Of a stretch of 13,707 nt of DNA, positions 7,303 through 13,707 are shown in pieces (positions within the stretch are counted from its first letter, which is position 1; the number at the start of each line of letters is the position of its first letter). The DNA is from Bacillota bacterium. Its GTDB lineage: Bacteria; Bacillota; Clostridia; Christensenellales; CAG-138. The notes beneath the pieces were generated by a model. The model was not told the DNA's origin and ran no database searches. It worked only from the letters and a program-made list of their open reading frames with translations. The stretch is taken from the NCBI GenBank assembly GCA_023451115.1, contig JAEXFV010000041.1:1-13707 (forward strand), written 5' to 3'. The position numbers and the translations under genes are program-made.

Positions 7303-7392
7303 TCACTCCAAGCTTATGGAAATGTGACGCCCAAATGCTCGCGCACGAGCGCACGTATCCTTAAAATAATAGGTTGCCGTGTTATTGAGCAT
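7303..7392 (-). CDS. Possible 29-residue leader ORF upstream of the cysteine desulfurase gene
   Basis: ATG at 7392 is preceded by GAGAGG at about seven bases and opens a 29-codon frame whose TGA overlaps the ribosome-binding site of the desulfurase gene. The peptide contains CARARAFGRH and has no recognisable domain. It lies inside the roughly 145-base leader made by the promoter at 7448-7476, so it could be translated and coupled to the gene downstream. It may also be chance; coding evidence is thin. Confidence 0.25.
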   Translation of the reverse strand: MLNNTATYYFKDTCARARAFGRHISISLE

Positions 7393-7447
7393 TGCAACCC
7401 TCTCTTTATCATATGAAAAAAACACCATTTTGGTATTTGCCGCGGCT

Positions 7448-7476
7448 ATTATACCATAACTGCCGCATTGGGGCAA
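7448..7476 (-). promoter_or_regulatory. Sigma-A promoter of the desulfurase-thiI unit
   Basis: On the minus strand, TTGCCC (7476-7471), a 17-base spacer, then a perfect TATAAT (7453-7448) preceded by TGG, giving an extended -10. Transcription would begin near 7441 and leave a leader of about 145 bases before the desulfurase ATG. Confidence 0.7.
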
Positions 7477-7563
7477 TGCGCTACTTTTCCACAAAAATTC
7501 CTTATAAACCATGACAAAACTGTAAATATGCGCCCGCTGCAGCCATAGGATGCACTTTTACCC

Positions 7564-7593
7564 TTTACACTTGCAGCGTGAATTGGCTATAAT
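7564..7593 (+). promoter_or_regulatory. Sigma-A promoter of the zinc-ribbon membrane protein gene
   Basis: TTTACA (7564-7569) and a perfect TATAAT (7588-7593) are 18 bases apart. The predicted leader is about 74 bases and ends in AGGAGG at 7660-7665, eight bases before the ATG. Confidence 0.75.
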
Positions 7594-7673
7594 TGATGTG
7601 GGTTAGCAGGATAAAAACCGTGGGTGCGGCTGCTGCTGCCCATAAACCACACAATAATTAGGAGGATTACCAT

Positions 7674-9674
7674 ATGGTTTGCAGGGAATGCGGCGCATAC
7701 AATGAAGATCATTTGGAATATTGCAAGGTATGCGCGGCCCCGCTTCATGAGGAGCCCGCCAGCAAAGCGCAGTATGTTGCGCCTGCCGCTGCGGAACCTG
7801 TGCCGGCCCCGCCTTCCGCTCCTGCTCAAGGAGATGTGGAGCGCTCCTCTTGGGGGTTTGTTCGAGCGCCGCGCTGGCCCCAACCCAATTTTGACATGAA
7901 CGCAGTGGATGAATTGGAGCAGCCCCAGGATACACCTGGCTACCAATCGCCGGCCTATTCACAGCCAAATGTTTCGCCTGAGTTTCATCAGCCTGACTAC
8001 GGTGCGCCAAGCTATCGCAACCCAAGCTATGGCCAGCAGCCCGCGTATCAGCCTGAGGATTATTCCGGCCGGCCTGAGGACGGCTATGTACAACCAGACG
8101 GCCAGGGATATTCTGCGCCTCAGTATCCTTCCCAGGGTTACGAGCAGCAATATCAGCCTGCTTCCAGCTTCCGCGGCGCCAACCGGTTTGAGCCACAGCC
8201 CATGTATCATAACGATGCGCCTCCAGTGGAACCCATTGCCAGCGTAGGCGGTTATGAGGATGGAATGGGATATCAGGGCGGATTTGGCCGTGCGCCCCAG
8301 CGCGCTGCGGTTTACAGCATGGACGACCAGGAGGACGCCTCCTTTGCACCTCCCAGAAAGAAGCGGCCTGCGCCCACCGTCACCCATCCTGCCGGCAAAA
8401 GTAAAAATCGCGGCAAACGCGGCGGCGGCAATAAGAACCTTCTCTTCTTTGGTGCGATTGGCCTGCTGGTGGTGCTCATACTGGTGTTTGGCGTGATCAT
8501 CATCAACAACAATTATGGCAGCATAGGCAACTTTTTCTCCACGGTATTTGGCGGCAATCCTGTTATCAAAGATCCTGAAACCCGGGAAGGGCTTAATGAA
8601 GCTGGGCAGGAGTGTTACATCGTCACCATCCATGCGCAACCGGGCAATACTGTAAAAACCCGGGTGGGCGACCAGGAAATATCCGGCACAGTGGGCTCCA
8701 AGCGTTATCTTGACGTTACCATACCGAAAACTCTGCTGGTGCCTACAGAGCCTGTCGATGGTGCAACCGCAGACCTTGCGCCGGAAGTCCAGGTCATTAC
8801 CCAGGATGGGGAAGTTATCGATTTGGAAATCCCGCCCTTTACCGTAGCAGTACCTGCGTTGAATTTGAATGTAACCCAGCCCCAAGGCGGCTCTGTTACT
8901 GTGAGCAATGGCATTGTGCATTTTGAGGGCACCGTAGACGACAGCAGCGTAGAGGTTCTGGTGGAGGGCACAGCGCTTACCGTCAACGCAGACGGCACCT
9001 TCAGCGGGGATTATACCCTGCCTGATCTGGGGATTTATACGCTCACATTGGAAGCACGCAAAGCTGGCTACCAGATTGCCCGGCAAACGGTACAGGTTGA
9101 TTACACCCAGGCCCAGGCCAATGTTGAGTTTGATCTATCCACGCTTCGCGCAGGCGCTGATGGCGTGGCCACCGTAAAGGGTACCACCGATCCGGGTGCA
9201 ACGGTAACGGTTTCTGGCCCCAGCGGCGTTACCCTGGGAACCCCCAACGTAAATGCCGCTACTGGTATCTTCTCCTTTACTGCGCAGTTTGCTGCTGAAA
9301 AGGGGCATTATGAATTAGAGGTTACCGTCACAAAAGACGGCGTGTCCGGAACCATCCCTGTGGTAGTGGAACGAGCGCCGGATTATGCCACCTACACCAG
9401 CTCCGTTTACGCTCTGGCTTATAGCCGCATGATAAACGAAACCGGCCACACCGCAGCTTACAAATGCCCCGGCACGGTAGTAGAAGTGTTGCAGGCAGAC
9501 CCGTATGTTATCGCGGTATTGGAAACCACAGACGGCAAGCTGGTGTTTGAATACCATAATCCCAAATACCCCATCACGGAAGGGATGAAGATCAACGTAT
9601 TCGGCGATTATGAGGGGATGGACGAAAGCCAGGGGTTGCCCAAAGTTTATGGTTGGTTCTATACGGATCAATAA
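7674..9674 (+). CDS. Zinc-ribbon, single-pass membrane protein with extracytoplasmic beta domains
   Basis: Function unknown; I see an architecture, not a named family. Domains of the 666 residues: an N-terminal zinc ribbon with Cys at 3, 6, 17 and 20 (CxxC, ten residues, CxxC); an acidic/Pro/Ala-rich linker; a low-complexity stretch about 85-215 rich in Tyr, Gln, Pro and Gly; a basic patch (RKKRP... KSKNRGKRGG, 228-250); one membrane helix at about 255-279 (LLFFGAIGLLVVLILVFGVI); then an extracytoplasmic part with two probable Ig-like beta domains (about 395-480 and 485-568) and a C-terminal OB-like domain (about 575-666, TVVEVLQADPYVIAVLETTDG). The basic patch before the helix supports the zinc ribbon being inside the cell. 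Start ATG 7674 has AGGAGG at 7660-7665. The gene has its own strong promoter and a hairpin after it, so it is a single unit. A sensing or envelope-linking role is only inference. Confidence 0.88.
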   Translation: MVCRECGAYNEDHLEYCKVCAAPLHEEPASKAQYVAPAAAEPVPAPPSAPAQGDVERSSWGFVRAPRWPQPNFDMNAVDELEQPQDTPGYQSPAYSQPNVSPEFHQPDYGAPSYRNPSYGQQPAYQPEDYSGRPEDGYVQPDGQGYSAPQYPSQGYEQQYQPASSFRGANRFEPQPMYHNDAPPVEPIASVGGYEDGMGYQGGFGRAPQRAAVYSMDDQEDASFAPPRKKRPAPTVTHPAGKSKNRGKRGGGNKNLLFFGAIGLLVVLILVFGVIIINNNYGSIGNFFSTVFGGNPVIKDPETREGLNEAGQECYIVTIHAQPGNTVKTRVGDQEISGTVGSKRYLDVTIPKTLLVPTEPVDGATADLAPEVQVITQDGEVIDLEIPPFTVAVPALNLNVTQPQGGSVTVSNGIVHFEGTVDDSSVEVLVEGTALTVNADGTFSGDYTLPDLGIYTLTLEARKAGYQIARQTVQVDYTQAQANVEFDLSTLRAGADGVATVKGTTDPGATVTVSGPSGVTLGTPNVNAATGIFSFTAQFAAEKGHYELEVTVTKDGVSGTIPVVVERAPDYATYTSSVYALAYSRMINETGHTAAYKCPGTVVEVLQADPYVIAVLETTDGKLVFEYHNPKYPITEGMKINVFGDYEGMDESQGLPKVYGWFYTDQ

Positions 9675-9697
9675 ACGATGTGTCTTTCCGTAATATA

Positions 9698-9729
9698 CCG
9701 TATGGCGCGGCATGGGTCGCGCCATACGG
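9698..9729 (+). terminator. Hairpin downstream of the zinc-ribbon protein gene, probable terminator
   Basis: A perfect 12-bp stem (CCGTATGGCGCG / CGCGCCATACGG) with an 8-base loop starts 23 bases after the stop codon. The following sequence is pyrimidine-rich (CTTACTTTCTCTTC) but not a pure T run, so it may terminate weakly or protect the 3' end. Confidence 0.6.
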
Positions 9730-9809
9730 CTGTATACTCTTACTTTCTCTTCAAATCTCCCCAAATGGCTGGGTAGGTTGTGGAAAAGTAGCGATACATG
9801 CTGATAGGT

Positions 9810-9837
9810 TTCACAATAAGTAGCCAAGGACTATTCT
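9810..9837 (+). promoter_or_regulatory. Promoter candidate for the 94-residue conserved hypothetical gene
   Basis: TTCACA (9810-9815) and TATTCT (9832-9837) are 16 bases apart, five and four of six matching consensus. It lies about 70 bases before the ATG at 9908 and after the preceding hairpin, so the gene probably needs its own promoter. The -10 overlaps a small 7-bp stem (GCCAAGG / CTTTGGC). Confidence 0.35.
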
Positions 9838-9907
9838 TTGGCATGGCACCTGCATAAATTTCCCGGAGCCCAAGGGGTTCAGGGATATGATCGTAAGGAG
9901 AACCGCT

Positions 9908-10192
9908 ATGAAAGTTTGGGGATTGCTGCGCAACCACCACAAAATTGCAAAGGACGTCGTGCAAGAGTTTAATACGGACGGCCGCCCTAACAGCCTGGAG
10001 AGCTGGACCCCTGTGATAGGCGAACTGTGCCAGGCCCTGGATTTAAGCCGTCCCGTGATTTTGCAAAAGCATATTGATGAACTGGCGCGTTTTTCCAGGA
10101 CTACCTTTCGGCCTGCTGACTTTATGGAGCCCGTCCATTTTCAACGTTTTGAAATAGAAATTTTCCCTGAACCCAAGAAAAATGAAATGTAA
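9908..10192 (+). CDS. Conserved hypothetical protein, 94 residues
   Basis: It resembles a small uncharacterised protein widespread in Clostridia that starts MK(I/V)WG...KNHKI and ends in an acidic/hydrophobic strand; I know no function. No signal peptide or membrane segment is visible. The protein is mixed helical with a conserved-looking core (LCQALDLSRPVILQKHIDEL... FSRTTFRPADFMEPVHFQRFEIEIF). ATG at 9908 is chosen over a frame opening at 9887 because AAGGAG sits seven bases upstream of it. It is isolated: a hairpin lies upstream, a strong terminator follows, and the next gene is convergent. The family match is from memory of the sequence pattern. Confidence 0.8.
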   Translation: MKVWGLLRNHHKIAKDVVQEFNTDGRPNSLESWTPVIGELCQALDLSRPVILQKHIDELARFSRTTFRPADFMEPVHFQRFEIEIFPEPKKNEM

Positions 10193-10197
10193 TCACA

Positions 10198-10232
10198 AAG
10201 GCCTCTGGGCACAAACGCCGCAGAGGCCTTTT
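10198..10232 (+). terminator. Intrinsic terminator, possibly shared with the convergent pyrophosphatase gene
   Basis: AAGGCCTCTG (10198-10207) and CAGAGGCCTT (10221-10230) form a 10-bp stem; the 13-base loop can pair further (GGC/GCC). TTTTCCGTCTTTTCTT follows on the plus strand. It begins six bases after the TAA at 10190-10192. On the minus strand the T tract is short, but it could also stop transcripts from the pyrophosphatase gene ending at 10249. Confidence 0.85.
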
Positions 10233-10248
10233 CCGTCTTTTCTTACTA

Positions 10249-11871
10249 CTATCCCCACATCACCGACAGCATGGGAACCACCTGTTTTTTCCGGGAAATC
10301 ACTTTCGGCAGGAACACCGTGTTGCCCGTAGTGTCCACGTTAAAAGCCTGGCGTATAATATCCGCATCCCCTAAAAACAGCAGCTGGGTGCCTTCCCGCA
10401 GCACGTCGGTTAACATCAGCAAAATCAGGTCATATCCCCGCTGCTTTCTTTCCTGGGCCATGGCCTGCAGCAGCGCTTCCTGCCGCTCCAGTACCGCCTG
10501 AGAATCCAGGCAGGTAATTTGCCCAATCCCCAGCGTGTGTCCGGCGATATGGAACTCCTTAAAGTCTGATAGCAGCATATCCTCCGCACTTTTTTCCATC
10601 GATGAGGAGGCTGCAAAAATGTCGTGCCCCAAGTCCTCCAATGACAGTCTGGCGATCCGTGCCATACGCTCTGCAACCCGCTTATCCCGTTCAGTACATG
10701 TTGGGGATTTAAACATAATGGTATCCGACACAATGGCTGCTGCCAGCAAACCAGCCATATGCTCCGAAGGCATAATTCCTTTTTCCTGGAACATGCCGGC
10801 AATGATGGTGGCGGTACTGCCTACCGGCTCGTTACGGAAATAGATGGGCGATCCCGTTTGCACATCCGCGAGGCGGTGATGATCAATAATTTCAACAATC
10901 TCCGCCTGCTCCAGCCCGGGTATGGACTGCGCCGCCTCATTATGGTCCACCAGCACAACCCGTTTACGCTTAGGCCTGATCAAATGAAACCGGGAAATCG
11001 TGCCCACCACATTTTCCTTTTCATCCAGCACAGGATAGGAGCGGTAACGGCTTTGCAGCATGCTTTCCTTTACGTCGTCCAAATAATCATCCAGGTGAAA
11101 ATGCACTACATCCCCGTGATGGCATACCCGAGCTACCGGAATGGACTGATAAATCATCCGAGCCGCCCGATATGCGTCATAAGGCGTACTGATGATGCAT
11201 GTGCCCTTTCCCTGCATGGGGCTGTTGCGCAATTCTGCGGGCATCTCCGCCCCGCAGATAATAACGCAGGCTGCCTGGCGCTCCATCGCAATCCGAATGA
11301 CTTCCGGCTGATCGCCGCATATCAAAATAGTGGTGTCTGATACCACTTCTTCAACGCAAGGCACCTGGGGTAGGGCAATGAGCACTTCTCCCGAAATCCC
11401 ATCTACCCCTTGGGGTTCGTTCATCAGTTGCCCTTCCAGGGAACTGAGCAGGTTGAATAAAGGGATGCCCTCCACCCGGGCATTGGCAATGGAGCGCATA
11501 TCATAGGCGGCGATATCCCCTGCGGATAGCATGCCGTAAAGCTTCCCGTCTTCATCCACTACCGGCAGAGCCATAATCCGTGTATCTTCCTGCAAAATGC
11601 TCCAGGCATGGCTCAAGGTTACCGCTGTGCTGATGGCCGGCGGCGTATCAAAAGCAAGGTCGCGCACTTGGGTGCGCACGGTGTATAACCGCATGGGCGG
11701 GTCAAACCCAAAGCGCTCCAGCACCATCTTGGATTCATCGTTCAATTCCCCCAAGCGCGCCGGCATAAATTCACGGTCGCCCAGGGCATTGCGCAACGCC
11801 GCATATGCCATGGCGGATACAATGCTGTCCGTGTCCGGGTTTCGATGGCCGGTTACGTATATCTGCGTCAT
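10249..11871 (-). CDS. ppaC: Manganese-dependent family II inorganic pyrophosphatase with CBS and DRTGG regulatory domains
   Basis: Family II (DHH/DHHA2) pyrophosphatases hydrolyse PPi to two phosphates and drive biosynthesis forward. The 540 residues match the long CBS-containing class rather than the roughly 310-residue plain form. The catalytic DHH part is split: His9, Asp13 and Asp15 in VTGHRNPDTDSI, then DHNE at 309-312 and the DHH motif at 330-332. The insert between them holds CBS 1 (about 65-130), a DRTGG-like domain (about 150-240) and CBS 2 (about 245-300). The DHHA2 domain ends with SRKKQ at 526-530, the phosphate-binding lysine/arginine motif. In characterised relatives CBS domains bind adenine nucleotides, and those with DRTGG also respond to diadenosine polyphosphates, so activity here probably follows energy state. 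Start ATG 11871 has AAGGAG seven bases upstream. It follows sigE but has its own promoter. Confidence 0.95.
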   Translation of the reverse strand: MTQIYVTGHRNPDTDSIVSAMAYAALRNALGDREFMPARLGELNDESKMVLERFGFDPPMRLYTVRTQVRDLAFDTPPAISTAVTLSHAWSILQEDTRIMALPVVDEDGKLYGMLSAGDIAAYDMRSIANARVEGIPLFNLLSSLEGQLMNEPQGVDGISGEVLIALPQVPCVEEVVSDTTILICGDQPEVIRIAMERQAACVIICGAEMPAELRNSPMQGKGTCIISTPYDAYRAARMIYQSIPVARVCHHGDVVHFHLDDYLDDVKESMLQSRYRSYPVLDEKENVVGTISRFHLIRPKRKRVVLVDHNEAAQSIPGLEQAEIVEIIDHHRLADVQTGSPIYFRNEPVGSTATIIAGMFQEKGIMPSEHMAGLLAAAIVSDTIMFKSPTCTERDKRVAERMARIARLSLEDLGHDIFAASSSMEKSAEDMLLSDFKEFHIAGHTLGIGQITCLDSQAVLERQEALLQAMAQERKQRGYDLILLMLTDVLREGTQLLFLGDADIIRQAFNVDTTGNTVFLPKVISRKKQVVPMLSVMWG

Positions 11872-11890
11872 AGGCCTTCTCCTTGTTTCC

Positions 11891-11911
11891 GGCTTGTCCC
11901 AAAGACAAGCC
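11891..11911. other. Hairpin in the pyrophosphatase leader next to the ribosome-binding site
   Basis: GGCTTGTC and GACAAGCC form a perfect 8-bp stem with a 5-base loop. On the minus-strand transcript it ends a few bases before AAGGAG and no T run follows. It may shape mRNA stability or translation rather than terminate. Confidence 0.5.
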
Positions 11912-11924
11912 CCTCGTATCTGAT

Positions 11925-11954
11925 ATTATATTCCCCTCCGACTCATCGTATCAA
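11925..11954 (-). promoter_or_regulatory. Sigma-A promoter of the pyrophosphatase gene
   Basis: On the minus strand, TTGATA (11954-11949), an 18-base spacer and a perfect TATAAT (11930-11925). It lies just after the sigE stop, so ppaC can be expressed in growing cells independently of the sporulation operon. Confidence 0.7.
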
Positions 11955-11980
11955 AATCAATGGCGGGAAACAAGCTTTCT

Positions 11981-12691
11981 TTACTCCATTTTGGATATTT
12001 CTTTGCGTAAACGTTTGATAATCCGTTTTTCTAACCTTGAAATATAGCTTTGGGAAATGCCCAGCAGATCGGCCACCTGCTTTTGTGTACACTCCTGATT
12101 GCTCCCCAGCCCAAACCGCAGTTCAACAATGCGTTTTTCCCTAGGTGTTAGCTTTTGCAAAGCCGCACCCAGCAGTTCCCTGTCCACTTCATCCTCGATC
12201 CCCCTGCCAATTACGTCCCCTTCTGTGCCTAAAATATCTGAAAGCAGCAGCTCATTGCCATCCCAATCGATATTGAGAGGCTCATCCAAAGAAACTTCCA
12301 GCTTCAGACGGCAGGTACGCCTCAAATGCATTAAAATTTCATTCTCAATGCATCTGGAAGCATAGGTAGCTAGTTTAATCTTTTTTGTTGTATCAAATGT
12401 ATTGACTGCTTTGATCAAGCCGATGGTGCCAATGGAAATCAAATCCTCAATACAGACGCCGGTATTCTCAAACTTACGGGCAATGTATACGACCAACCGG
12501 AGGTTATGTTCAATGAGGGTACGGGGCGCGTCTTCATCCCCCGCAGCCAATCGGGCCATCCAATCCTGCTCTTCTTCCACGTTCAGCGGCGGTGGCAAGC
12601 TTTCTCCGGAGTGTACATACCATAATCCATAACCCTTAATTTTAAAAAGTTGAAATAACCACTGTAAAAACCTTATTCTGCCGTTTTTCAT
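11981..12691 (-). CDS. sigE: RNA polymerase sporulation sigma factor SigE (pro-sigma-E)
   Basis: Sigma-E directs early mother-cell transcription during endospore formation. It is made as a membrane-bound inactive precursor, activated when SpoIIGA removes the N-terminal pro-sequence. The 236-residue length matches. The first 30 or so residues are the pro-sequence (hydrophobic/basic MKNGRIRFLQWLFQLFKIKG), followed by the junction GESLPPPL. Region 2 is very conserved (NLRLVVYIARKFENTG, EDLISIGTIGLIKAVNTF, KLATYASRCIENEILM), as is region 4 (LTPREKRIVELRFGLG, ADLLGISQSYISRLEKRIIKRLRKE). ATG 12691 follows the spoIIGA stop by two bases, with GGAGG upstream, so the two are one operon. In many relatives sigG comes next; here ppaC does. 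With spoIIGA split between frames, whether this sigma-E can be activated is the main question. Confidence 0.97.
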   Translation of the reverse strand: MKNGRIRFLQWLFQLFKIKGYGLWYVHSGESLPPPLNVEEEQDWMARLAAGDEDAPRTLIEHNLRLVVYIARKFENTGVCIEDLISIGTIGLIKAVNTFDTTKKIKLATYASRCIENEILMHLRRTCRLKLEVSLDEPLNIDWDGNELLLSDILGTEGDVIGRGIEDEVDRELLGAALQKLTPREKRIVELRFGLGSNQECTQKQVADLLGISQSYISRLEKRIIKRLRKEISKME

Positions 12692-12693
12692 CC

Positions 12694-13538
12694 CTATTGT
12701 TTCCTCCGTCCGAGCAAAAACATGCTGATATTTCGTTTCCCTATTCTATGAGCAGGCCCTGCCGCCGGCAATGCGTTTGGCCCCAAAATTGCCTCAATAC
12801 CCGGTGAAAATCCTCCCGGCGCTGTAGCGATCATAACGTCTAACTGCTGCCATTTTCCATCGATAAATGCCCTTGCACTCTGCGGCCGGCAGGCGTTCAC
12901 CACGCCTGTTCCTGCCAGGCTGTGGTAAGGCACAGGCCATGTGGCAGTATATGGCAGGGGTTTCTTCTCATGCAGCAACACAACCGGAAGCCCTGATATT
13001 GGCTCTGTCATTAAATTTCCGGTATCCAACAATGCCATATATCGTTTTTTCCCATTCCCCAGGTTGATTTCCAGCGGAATTTTCCCCCCGAGCTTCGGGA
13101 TGCATTGCGCAGCCCCCGCAACATTCTGGGCAAAAGCAACGTCAACGATATGCACCAAAGCACAGCTCTGGCAGCCACAGTGCCAATTACCGTGCCCTGC
13201 TGCAGTTTGCCGCCTGTCAACAGTGTGGTTCCCAGCATAAGCCCTCCCAGCAAAACTGCCGAAAGGAACACGCAGATCGTCCCACGAGCATATTCCCGCC
13301 ATTGCCCTGCTTTTATTCCCACCCCTAAAATAAAGCCAAAAACGATTTTGCAAATCGGATGCAGCAAAAAGGGCCACAGGATCAAAGCCATCAGCGCATA
13401 AACGCCTCCCAAAAAAGAAAGCCCTATTGCCGCCCACCACGGTCGCAGCCTCAGGCCGGAGAAAGCGCTGGCAAGGAGCAGCACCAAAAAATTCATCAGC
13501 GTATTATCCAGGAGGAACAGCTCCACGTATACACGCAA
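12694..13538 (-). CDS. spoIIGA: Pro-sigma-E processing protease SpoIIGA, split by a -1 frameshift
   Basis: SpoIIGA is a membrane-bound aspartic protease that cleaves the sigma-E pro-sequence after a signal from the forespore. The N-terminal half, read from TTG at 13538 (AAGGGGG eight bases upstream; a GTG at 13556 lies inside that site), has five membrane helices and begins RVYVELFLLDNTLMNFL, as in the family. That frame runs to a stop near 13011 without the protease domain. The protease half is in the -1 frame: IPLEINLGNGKKRYMALLDTGNLM, with catalytic DTGN (Asp about 172; B. subtilis Asp183), then SGLPVVLL and IEAILGPNAL, ending at 12694. Joining the frames at the G6A4 run (13080-13089) gives about 281 residues, a normal family length. 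The stop lies two bases before sigE. It may be recoded, phase variable, a pseudogene or a sequencing error. Confidence 0.85.
13080..13099 (-). other. Frame junction of spoIIGA: G6A4 slippery run with an upstream hairpin
   Basis: On the minus strand the zero-frame codons are TCG GGG GGA AAA, so bases 13086-13080 form the canonical -1 slippery heptamer G GGA AAA. Slipping back one base there leads straight into ATT CCG CTG, the start of the protease half. A 5-bp hairpin (CCCGA, loop AGC, TCGGG; 13099-13087) runs into the G tract. One extra G would also join the two frames. Confidence 0.7.
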
Positions 13539-13596
13539 TAGATGTTCCCCCTTCACTCAAGAATGGGTATAGTTTAGCATACGCAGCTTTTGGAAA

Positions 13597-13604
13597 TTGT
13601 AGAA
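13597..13604. promoter_or_regulatory. Spo0A box-like site upstream of spoIIGA
   Basis: TTGTAGAA (plus orientation) differs at one base from the 0A box core TTGTCGAA. It lies about 60 bases upstream of the spoIIGA start. A TATGCT -10-like box (minus strand) follows, but no normally spaced -35; the B. subtilis spoIIG promoter is likewise Spo0A-dependent with an over-long spacer. A single short site is weak evidence. Confidence 0.35.
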
Positions 13605-13634
13605 CAACCGTCGTATATATTGCGGTTGATGGCG

Positions 13635-13659
13635 AAAAAAGGCGCGGTATATACCGCGC
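13635..13659 (-). terminator. Intrinsic terminator of a minus-strand gene beyond the right edge
   Basis: GCGCGGTAT and ATACCGCGC make a perfect 18-base palindrome (13642-13659); on the minus strand it is followed by C and then TTTTTT (13640-13635). It lies upstream of spoIIGA, so it probably ends a gene entering from the right and isolates the sporulation operon from it. Confidence 0.7.
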
Positions 13660-13707
13660 AAATAAGATCGTTTGAGTTATAATTTGGCACAACGCATTAA
13701 GAAAGCT

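Larger units (their letters stand above)
7297..7673. other. 377-base divergent intergenic region
   Basis: This gap between the minus-strand desulfurase and the plus-strand zinc-ribbon gene holds two strong opposed sigma-A promoters, a long desulfurase leader with a possible short ORF, and a 74-base leader for the plus-strand gene. In the 87 bases between the two -35 boxes I see no clear repeat or operator. Confidence 0.6.

Noticed and set aside
7416..7436. Weak hairpin plus seven Ts (minus strand) as an attenuator for the desulfurase unit
   Set aside because: The stem is only six pairs with a wobble and begins within a few bases of the predicted transcript start, too close for a working attenuator.
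7959..9086. 375-codon minus-strand open frame
   Set aside because: It is antisense to the zinc-ribbon protein, whose zinc ribbon, membrane helix, ribosome-binding site and promoter support the plus strand.
9315..9827. 170-codon minus-strand open frame
   Set aside because: It runs antisense through the end of the zinc-ribbon gene and its hairpin, with no recognisable domain.
12694..13440. The protease-half frame of spoIIGA as a separate gene starting at 13440
   Set aside because: Upstream of about 13080 its translation is unlike SpoIIGA and overlaps the membrane-helix region in the other frame; the real membrane half is in the frame starting at 13538.
1..13707. Mobile element, CRISPR array, tRNA/rRNA or defence system
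   Set aside because: No repeat arrays, transposase or integrase motifs, tRNA-like cloverleaf or known defence proteins were seen; the gene content is core chromosomal.

Overview
This window looks like chromosome from an endospore-forming Clostridia-type Bacillota of moderate GC. Three things point that way: a spoIIGA-sigE pair (pro-sigma-E and its processing protease), the conserved Gram-positive order asp23-fakA-recG, and a rhodanese-less ThiI next to its own cysteine desulfurase, as in Bacillus nifZ-thiI. I see no IS element, phage gene, CRISPR array, tRNA or rRNA. Most of the window is housekeeping genes on the minus strand.

Layout, left to right. (1) 1-3193, minus: the N-terminal half of recG (runs off the left edge), fakA (DhaL/DAK2-type fatty acid kinase) and an Asp23/Gls24 protein. 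One good promoter precedes asp23 (3279-3307), and an intrinsic terminator lies between fakA and recG. (2) 3382-3690, plus: a small GIY-YIG nuclease-like protein. (3) 3687-4771, minus: a DUF3298-like lipoprotein and a 96-residue single-pass membrane protein, coupled by an ATGA overlap. (4) 4852-7296, minus: thiI and its cysteine desulfurase, the sulfur relay for 4-thiouridine in tRNA. (5) 7297-7673: a 377-base divergent intergenic region with two strong, opposed promoters. (6) 7674-9674, plus: a 666-residue membrane protein with a cytosolic zinc ribbon, a Tyr/Gln/Pro-rich low-complexity stretch, one membrane helix and extracytoplasmic beta domains, followed by a hairpin. (7) 9908-10192, plus: a small conserved hypothetical protein with a strong terminator. 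(8) 10249-13538, minus: a CBS/DRTGG family II pyrophosphatase with its own promoter, downstream of spoIIGA-sigE.

The most notable signal is in spoIIGA. Its five-helix membrane half and its aspartic-protease half are in different frames, and they meet exactly at a G6A4 run containing a canonical -1 slippery heptamer (G GGA AAA). A -1 shift there, or one extra G, gives a normal-length SpoIIGA with the catalytic DTGN motif. Without it the protease half is lost and sigma-E could not be activated. This may be programmed recoding, transcriptional slippage, phase variation at a homopolymer, a real mutation, or a sequence error. The window alone cannot decide between these.
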